NCBI RefSeq assembly: GCF_020524355.2
Contig: NZ_CP129019.1
Location: forward strand, 310,001 to 374,000
DNA from: Mesobacillus subterraneus
GTDB lineage: Bacteria > Bacillota > Bacilli > Bacillales > Cytobacillaceae
Length of the DNA stretch: 64,000 bases
Direction of reading: 5' to 3'
Shown: positions 58,904 to 64,000 of the stretch, in pieces
Numbering within the stretch: position 1 is the stretch's first letter
How the letters are laid out: each line of letters starts with the position of its first letter
The notes under the pieces: model-generated
Seen by the model: the letters and a program-made list of their open reading frames with translations, nothing else
The model's database searches: none
Told to the model about the DNA's origin: nothing
Translations under genes and position numbers: made by a program

Positions 58904-58935
58904 ACCAGCCGACTTTGGCTGGTTTTGCTTTTTGG
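58903..58935 (+). terminator. Intrinsic terminator after yuxO
   Basis: AACCAGCC, GACTTT, GGCTGGTT, T-rich tract. Confidence 0.8.
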
Positions 58936-58984
58936 ACAGACTTGAAAAGAATGAGGGTCATTGTCTGCAATTGCTTCTTTTATT

Positions 58985-59860
58985 TGTGACAGGTTTGGAG
59001 GGTGAAGTGGAAAAGCTGTCAAGAAAGAGCCGTTATTGTGTCAGGTTTGGGTTGTTAAGAGGAAAAGCTGTCAAGAAAGAGCCGTTATTGTGTCAGGTTT
59101 GGGTTGTTAAGAGGAAAAGCTGTCAAGAAAGAGCCGTTATTGTGTCAGGTTTGGGTTGTTAAGAGGAAAAGCTGTCAAGAAAGAGCCGTTATTATGACAG
59201 GTTTGGTCTGTTAAGAGAAAAAGCTGTCAAGAAAGAGCCGTTATTGTGACAGGTTTGAGCTGTTAGGAGGAAAAGCTGTCAAGAAAGAGCCGTTATTGTG
59301 ACAGGTTTGAGCTGTTAGGAGGAAAAGCTGTCAAGAAAGAGCCATTATTGTGACAGGTTTGGGCTGTTAGGAGGAAAAGCTGTCAAGAAAGAGCCGTTAT
59401 TGTGACAGGTTTGGTCTGTTAGGAGGAAAAGCTGTCAAGAAAGAGCCGTTATTGTGACAGGTTTGGTCTGTTAGGAGGAAAAGCTGTCAAGAAAGAGCCG
59501 TTATTGTGACAGGTTTGGTCTGTTAGGAGGAAAAGCTGTCAAGAAAGAGCCGTTATTGTGACAGGTTTGGTCTGTTAGGAGGAAAAGCTGTCAAGAAAGA
59601 GCCGTTATTGTGACAGGTTTGGTCTGTTAGGAGGAAAAGCTGTCAAGAAAGAGCCATTATTGTGACAGGTTTGGTCTGTTAGGAGGAAAAGCTGTCAAGA
59701 AAAGCTCATTATTGTGTCAGCTTTTCAGGATATGGAGTCAAAGCTGTCAAGAAACCAAGAAACGATTACCATTCAGACAGGTTTGGCTTTAAGCGGCTCT
59801 AAGCTGTCCGAAGTCACCCAAAGTTCAGACAGCTTCCCCAGGAAACCCGGCAAAGCTGTC
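58985..59860. repeat. Tandem array, about 15 units of 52 bp, GACAG / CTGTC arms
   Basis: Units of exactly 52 bp in most steps: GTGACAGGTTTGGTCTGTTA, GGAGGAAAAGCTGTCA, AGAAAGAGCCGTTATT. Most copies are near identical; the last 160 bases decay. At 59800-59845 a hybrid palindrome appears, AAGCTGTCCGAA and TTCAGACAGCTT, which joins the CTGTC arm of this family with the GTCCGAA arm of the 8.2/53.4 kb family. No gene is supported in 58940-59870. Confidence 0.95.
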
Positions 59861-59877
59861 ATTCATCCAAAACTCAA

Positions 59878-61029
59878 TTACAATGAATCTATATCCTCTT
59901 CAATCTCAACTATCTTCCTCAGCTTGTCATTATGGTATGAAGCGGGTGTCATCTGAAGAAGTTTGTTACGGAGTGAGCAAAGTACAGGGAAATCAATCTT
60001 TGCAGCCAACCCGTAAATCTTCATTTCATCTTTCACTAACTTCATCCGATCTTGTCTGTGTGTTTCATACTTTGAAAATGCGTTCTCAATTGTTTCTTCG
60101 CTGCTCATCCATTTAGCCAGGTAAACGGCATCCTCGGCAGCCTGTGAAGCTCCCTTGCCTATATTGGGCATTGAAGCGTGTGCCGAATCACCGAGTAGCA
60201 GGATATTATCATATTGGAGCGGTGTTAAGGGTTTCACTTCATAGAGATTATCGAAAATGATTTTGTCGGATGAAGTGTTTTCCAGTATTTCCTGGATTGG
60301 TTCATGGTAGTAAAAAAAGTTGAACAATAAATCGATAGGGGACCATTCGCTCTTTTCGCTATTTTCTTCGAAGGATTTTTTTAATGCATACCAGAACACC
60401 TGATTATCTTTTAACGGAGCGATTCCGAACCTTCCCCTCGCTCCCCAGGTTTCAGTGTAGGTATTTACCTTCATGGGCGGATTCTCTAAAATGCCTCTCC
60501 AGCAGGAGAAACCTGAATATGTCAGCCTGCTATTTGGGAACAGCTTTGTGCGAATTTGTGAAGCTGCACCGTCGCAGCTTATAAGATAATCTGATTGAGC
60601 ACTGGTGCCATCTTTGAAAAATAATGATATTGTATTGTCGTGTTTAATATCAATCACATGCTTATCTAGATGGAGAGAATCAGGGAGGAGAGCATCTGTC
60701 AAAATTCTTTGAAGCTCAGAACGGTGGATGAACAGGTAATTCGGGATATGTGATGGCGCATGGTAGTCGAATTCAGCAATGATATTTCCAGAATCGGATT
60801 TTAGCAAACAGCCATCAGAATCCAATCCATTTGCTCGCAAATCGGGTCCTAATCCCATAATGTAAAATGCCCTAATGGCATTACCACTTAAGATAATTCC
60901 AGTATCTTGTTCATGTACATTTTTTTCTTTTTCATAGACATTCACATGAATTCCTTTTCTCTGCAGAGCAATTGCTGTGCATAACCCGCTGATTCCGCCG
61001 CCGACGATTGAGATCCTTGCATCGTCCAT
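59878..61029 (-). CDS. FAD-dependent monooxygenase (aromatic hydroxylase-like)
   Basis: A 383-residue flavoprotein monooxygenase. FAD motif SIVGGGISGLCTAIAL at the N-terminus, CDGAASQIRTKL (the DG motif) in the middle, and LLGDSAHASMPNIGKGASQAAEDA (given as LLGDSAHASMPN) binding the FAD ribityl. It fits the PHBH/salicylate or urate hydroxylase-like group; substrate unknown. ATG 61029 follows GGAGG; 61044 opens the frame upstream. It is inserted between yuxO and the mrp operon. Confidence 0.87.
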   Translation of the reverse strand: MDDARISIVGGGISGLCTAIALQRKGIHVNVYEKEKNVHEQDTGIILSGNAIRAFYIMGLGPDLRANGLDSDGCLLKSDSGNIIAEFDYHAPSHIPNYLFIHRSELQRILTDALLPDSLHLDKHVIDIKHDNTISLFFKDGTSAQSDYLISCDGAASQIRTKLFPNSRLTYSGFSCWRGILENPPMKVNTYTETWGARGRFGIAPLKDNQVFWYALKKSFEENSEKSEWSPIDLLFNFFYYHEPIQEILENTSSDKIIFDNLYEVKPLTPLQYDNILLLGDSAHASMPNIGKGASQAAEDAVYLAKWMSSEETIENAFSKYETHRQDRMKLVKDEMKIYGLAAKIDFPVLCSLRNKLLQMTPASYHNDKLRKIVEIEEDIDSL

Positions 61030-61136
61030 ATCGTTAACCTCCATTCCGCAAAACAGGAATCATGATTCTGTTTACCTTAACTATACTTGACAGGTCCTTT
61101 GGTTGGTATGGATAAAAATTGAATTTTTCATGGACA

Positions 61137-61172
61137 AAAACAGCCATCAGGTGGATATACCTGATGGCTGTT
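61137..61172. terminator. Bidirectional terminator between mrpG and the monooxygenase region
   Basis: AACAGCCATCAGGT, GGATAT, ACCTGATGGCTGTT. It should terminate the mrp transcript, which ends here. Confidence 0.85.
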
Positions 61173-61181
61173 CAATCTTCA

Positions 61182-61556
61182 TTATTTTAGATGTCCTTCA
61201 GTTTTCATCTTTTTTCGCGCTTTTGCAAGATCATCCTGGACAGTGCGGTCCGAAAGCTTAACACCGCTGTTATAGGCTGCTCTTGCAATTAAATGCCCGG
61301 CAACAGGAGAAGTGAGGAAGATGAACGCAACTCCCAGCAATAAGCGGGAATTAAAATGATTTTCAATCAACCAAAAGTATAGGAAGGTGCCTAGCAAGAC
61401 AAGCATGACCCCCATTGTGGCACTTTTCGATGCTGCATGGTTTCTTGTATAAACATCAGGAAGCCTGATCAGTCCAAAGGCTGTCACAAGGCTAAGAAAG
61501 GCTCCGAGCAGAATGAACAACCCTGCAAAAAACTTAACGATTTCCATCTCTGTCAT
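61182..61556 (-). CDS. mrpG: Mrp antiporter subunit MrpG
   Basis: A 124-residue subunit with three membrane helices (FAGLFILLGAFLSLVTAFGLI, given as FAGLFILLGAFL), the conserved RLPDVYTRNHAASKSAT motif and a charged tail. It is part of the multi-subunit Na+/H+ antiporter. Its first ATG lies 23 bases inside the end of mrpF; a second ATG at 61547 is possible. Last gene of the operon. Confidence 0.93.
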   Translation of the reverse strand: MTEMEIVKFFAGLFILLGAFLSLVTAFGLIRLPDVYTRNHAASKSATMGVMLVLLGTFLYFWLIENHFNSRLLLGVAFIFLTSPVAGHLIARAAYNSGVKLSDRTVQDDLAKARKKMKTEGHLK

Positions 61557-61824
61557 ATTCCATGATTACTCCCTTCTCAAGGAATTTTGAAAAGGCAACT
61601 GTTCCGATGAATGCCAGGATACCAATCAACAAGATGATATCAAGAAAAGCACTAGTTTCAAGAACAATTGATACTAAAGCAATCACAGAAACAAGGCTGA
61701 TACCGATAGCATCAAGGGCAACTACCCGATCTGCTACGGTTGGCCCCTTGATCACTCGGTAAATCATGCCGATCATCGCAAGTGATATGAAGGTAACTGA
61801 AATCCACAAAACCGCTTCAAACAT
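61534..61824 (-). CDS. mrpF: Mrp antiporter subunit MrpF
   Basis: A 96-residue subunit with three membrane helices and the conserved GPTVADRVVALDAIG segment after the first helix. The start codon shares a base with the mrpE stop, and the end overlaps mrpG, so the three are translated together. Confidence 0.93.
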   Translation of the reverse strand: MFEAVLWISVTFISLAMIGMIYRVIKGPTVADRVVALDAIGISLVSVIALVSIVLETSAFLDIILLIGILAFIGTVAFSKFLEKGVIMEYDRDGNR

Positions 61825-62300
61825 TATCGGCTCACCTCCATAATCGCTTTTTCAAACGTATTTTTGATACTCTGGATTGCTTCATCTGCATCCGTAATGT
61901 CCATCGCATGGACATACAATATCCTGTTGTCGTCCGAAACATCGACGACAAGTGTACCAGGGGTCAATGTAATGAGATTTGCGAGCATCGTAATTTCCCA
62001 GTCTTCTTTCAATTCTGTCGGGAATGCGAAGATGCCCGGTTTGATATTAAGCTTTGGCCTAAGTACTGCCTTTAAAACAGCTACATTCGAAAGAACCAGT
62101 TCCAAATTAAAAATATAAATCAAGTTCAGCACGGCGACTACCCTCAGTATGTAGAAGCGGGAAGTGAAGAACCGCCTGAAAATATAAATGATGAGCAGGC
62201 CGAAGAAATACCCGACAAAAAAGGAGGCCGGGGAGTAGGATGTCTTAAGGAACATCCAGACAAAGGCCAGTATAAAATTCAGCAAGATTTGAAAAGCCAT
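61824..62300 (-). CDS. mrpE: Mrp antiporter subunit MrpE
   Basis: A 158-residue subunit with two to three N-terminal helices and a soluble C-terminal part containing NLITLTPGTLVVDVSDD (given as LITLTPGTLVVD), typical of MrpE. Needed for assembly or activity of the Mrp complex. ATG 62300 has GGAGTGATGAG, which overlaps the end of mrpD. Confidence 0.93.
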   Translation of the reverse strand: MAFQILLNFILAFVWMFLKTSYSPASFFVGYFFGLLIIYIFRRFFTSRFYILRVVAVLNLIYIFNLELVLSNVAVLKAVLRPKLNIKPGIFAFPTELKEDWEITMLANLITLTPGTLVVDVSDDNRILYVHAMDITDADEAIQSIKNTFEKAIMEVSR

Positions 62301-62306
62301 AGCTCA

Positions 62307-63788
62307 TCACTCCTTCAAAACAGCATTGATGTAGATTTCCGGATTGGCAAGCGTTTCGGCGGCTGTTGAAATTACCGGATAAATAGCCTCAGTTCCGAAG
62401 CCGTATAACACAGCGAACACAGTCAGAATTGCAGGGGCAACAAGCAGCCATTTTACAGGTGCCTGATCTTCATTCTTATAGGCTCTTGGCGTGCCCCAGA
62501 AGCCTCTGATAAAAATCCTCATCACTGAAAACAGAACAAGCAAGCTCGACATCAGTACAACGAAAGCACCAATATAGTTTTCAGTTTCAAATCCAGAGCG
62601 CACAACCATCAATTTGCCTGCAAAACCGCTAAGCGGCGGAATACCGGCAAGTGCAGCAGTAGCAATGAAGAACGTCCATCCAAGAGCAGGGTATCGATTA
62701 ATCAGACCGCTGATTTTATCAAGGTCGCTCGTTCCGGTAATCACGATGATTATCCCAATCAACAGGAACAGAGTCGCCTTGATGTTCATGTCGTGGATCA
62801 GGTAAAAGACCGATCCAGTGAGCGATTCAGGTGTCAGGACTGATACCCCAAATAAGATGACCCCGACCGCAACGATAATGTTATAGATAATGATTTTCTT
62901 GATATCAGTATAAGCCAGTGCCCCGATGACCCCAGCAATGATCGTCATGACTGAGAGGATTTGCAACAATTGATGGGTGTAGCCGACATCATGGTAAAAG
63001 AACAAAGTATAGGTTCTTGTGATCGAGTATACGCCAACCTTTGTCAGCAGTGCTCCGAACAGTGCCATTACTGGAGCTGGCGGTGCATAATACGACCCTG
63101 GCAGCCAGAAATAAAGCGGGAAAATCGCGCCTTTCAGCCCGAATACAATCAAGAACAATACGGCGATGACCGTAATGATTCCGGCATTCCCAATTTCACT
63201 GAGTCTGACGGAGATATGTGCCATATTCAGCGTCCCTACCACTGAATACAAATAGGCAACAGCGATAACGAATAAGGCGGACGAAATAACGTTCACGAGT
63301 ATGTATTTAATCGATTCGCGTAGCTGGATTTTCGTCCCGCCCAACACAATCAATACATATGATGACATCAGCATCACTTCAAAAAATACAAACAAGTTGA
63401 AAATATCGCCCGTCGTAAAGGCTCCGTTAACCCCGACAACCAAGAAGTTGACGACAGGATAATAAAAGAATCTTTCGCGAGCTTCCCCTATGGATTTGAA
63501 GGAGTAAAACAAGGCAGCAAAAGCGATGATGCTTGTCGTCAATACAAGCAGGGCTGAAAACATATCCGAGACAAGCGTGATGCCGTATGGTGCTTCCCAA
63601 TTACTGAGATCCATCGTCAGGATGCCATTCCGATAAACATGGTTTGCCAGCATGAAGGAAGCAATAATTGTTAACAGTCCGCTTATCGCTGAAATCCATC
63701 GCTGGGCTATGATGTTTTTAGTGAAAAAAATAAGTACTACCCCTGTAATCAGAGGAATCAAGATGGGTAATATGATTAGATTATTCAT
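62307..63788 (-). CDS. mrpD: Mrp antiporter subunit MrpD
   Basis: A 493-residue subunit with about 14 helices, homologous to the proton-pumping subunits of complex I. Glutamate in [12 protein letters not shown] and lysine in [18 protein letters not shown] (FGLKGAIFP and WLPGSY) are the conserved ion-path residues. It works with MrpA in Na+/H+ exchange. Its start overlaps mrpC by 8 bases. Confidence 0.94.
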   Translation of the reverse strand: MNNLIILPILIPLITGVVLIFFTKNIIAQRWISAISGLLTIIASFMLANHVYRNGILTMDLSNWEAPYGITLVSDMFSALLVLTTSIIAFAALFYSFKSIGEARERFFYYPVVNFLVVGVNGAFTTGDIFNLFVFFEVMLMSSYVLIVLGGTKIQLRESIKYILVNVISSALFVIAVAYLYSVVGTLNMAHISVRLSEIGNAGIITVIAVLFLIVFGLKGAIFPLYFWLPGSYYAPPAPVMALFGALLTKVGVYSITRTYTLFFYHDVGYTHQLLQILSVMTIIAGVIGALAYTDIKKIIIYNIIVAVGVILFGVSVLTPESLTGSVFYLIHDMNIKATLFLLIGIIIVITGTSDLDKISGLINRYPALGWTFFIATAALAGIPPLSGFAGKLMVVRSGFETENYIGAFVVLMSSLLVLFSVMRIFIRGFWGTPRAYKNEDQAPVKWLLVAPAILTVFAVLYGFGTEAIYPVISTAAETLANPEIYINAVLKE

Positions 63789-64000
63789 GTCCTTCCTTTC
63801 CTCTCAAGCGTTCCATATTATCGGTTCCTAGTTCCTGGTAGGCACGGTAGGCCACAACCAGGAAGAATGCTGTAACACCAAAGCTGATAACGATCGCTGT
63901 CAGGATCAGTGCCTGTGGCAGCGGGTCGGCATAGGAAGGTGCATTTTCTCCCAATAGCGGGGCCGCCCCTCTTTTTAAGCCTCCCATTGTCAGCAGGAGA
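63781..64000 (-). CDS. mrpC: Mrp antiporter subunit MrpC, 5' end beyond the window
   Basis: The C-terminal ~72 residues of an NuoK-like subunit, with [20 protein letters not shown], a typical MrpC helix (given as [13 protein letters not shown]). The frame continues past the right edge. mrpA and mrpB are expected further right, as in the B. subtilis operon. Confidence 0.9.
   Translation of the reverse strand, partial: LLLTMGGLKRGAAPLLGENAPSYADPLPQALILTAIVISFGVTAFFLVVAYRAYQELGTDNMERLRGKEGHE

Noticed and set aside
58932..59162. Plus-strand 76-codon ORF in the 59 kb array (also 30702-30893 and 8324-8518)
   Set aside because: Repeat-derived frames without ribosome binding sites; they change frame because 52 is not a multiple of three.

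Overview
The window looks like a chromosome segment of a low-to-moderate GC, endospore-forming member of the Bacillaceae. Gene content and order closely follow the Bacillus subtilis yus-yur-yun-yut-yum-yui-mrp neighbourhood, rearranged and with insertions. Sporulation genes (lytH, yunB, yutC, yutH), AGGAGG-type ribosome binding sites, frequent TTG/GTG starts and strong intrinsic terminators all fit. Similarity to named genes is from recognition of the proteins, not from a search.

Layout. 1-2.5 kb: toprim protein (cut by the edge), thioredoxin, an MFS transporter, YusD. 2.5-7.7 kb: sulfur amino acid block, with two SAM-I riboswitches controlling an O-acetylhomoserine sulfhydrylase and the MetNPQ methionine importer, then YurZ and a small gene. 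9.4-14.9 kb: sufCDSUB iron-sulfur cluster operon. 15.7-20.6 kb: yunF, yunD, yunC, an HD-GYP protein, yunB. 20.6-24.5 kb: lysine riboswitch with an NhaC-type lysine transporter candidate, then an NSS symporter with its 33-residue MetS-like subunit. 24.7-36.1 kb: lytH, lipA, yutC, yutD, two small proteins, glpX, an EAL protein, yutE, yutF, yutG, yutH. 36.2-40.7 kb: a D-2-hydroxyacid dehydrogenase and hom-thrC-thrB. 40.7-47.3 kb: Fe-S carrier proteins (yutI, yutM), two NADH dehydrogenase-like flavoproteins, ferredoxin/flavodoxin reductase yumC, yuzB, yuzD. 47.8-58.9 kb: Nudix, yuiA-D, a B12-binding-fold protein, leucyl aminopeptidase, NhaC-type YuiF, a molybdopterin protein, DedA, YuxO. 59.9-64 kb: FAD monooxygenase and the distal part of the mrp Na+/H+ antiporter operon (mrpCDEFG).

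Functionally the genes are mostly housekeeping: methionine uptake and synthesis, threonine synthesis, Fe-S assembly with its clients (lipoate synthase) and carriers, sodium- and proton-coupled transport, c-di-GMP-type signalling domains and spore proteins.

The unusual content lies between genes. Four long tandem arrays (about 8.2, 30.1, 53.4 and 59.0 kb) have different sequences but share a repeat period of about 52 bp and the same design of two inverted 9-11 bp arms per unit. Three shorter arrays (15.0, 15.4, 41.6 kb) have a period near 21 bp. A separate GC-rich dispersed element occurs about ten times, in short and long forms. A compact multi-stem palindromic element of 144 bp lies upstream of sufC. 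Five conserved genes (sufU, yunD, lipA, the 2-hydroxyacid dehydrogenase, thrB) carry single-base frameshifts in homopolymers, which points to assembly error more than to real gene loss.
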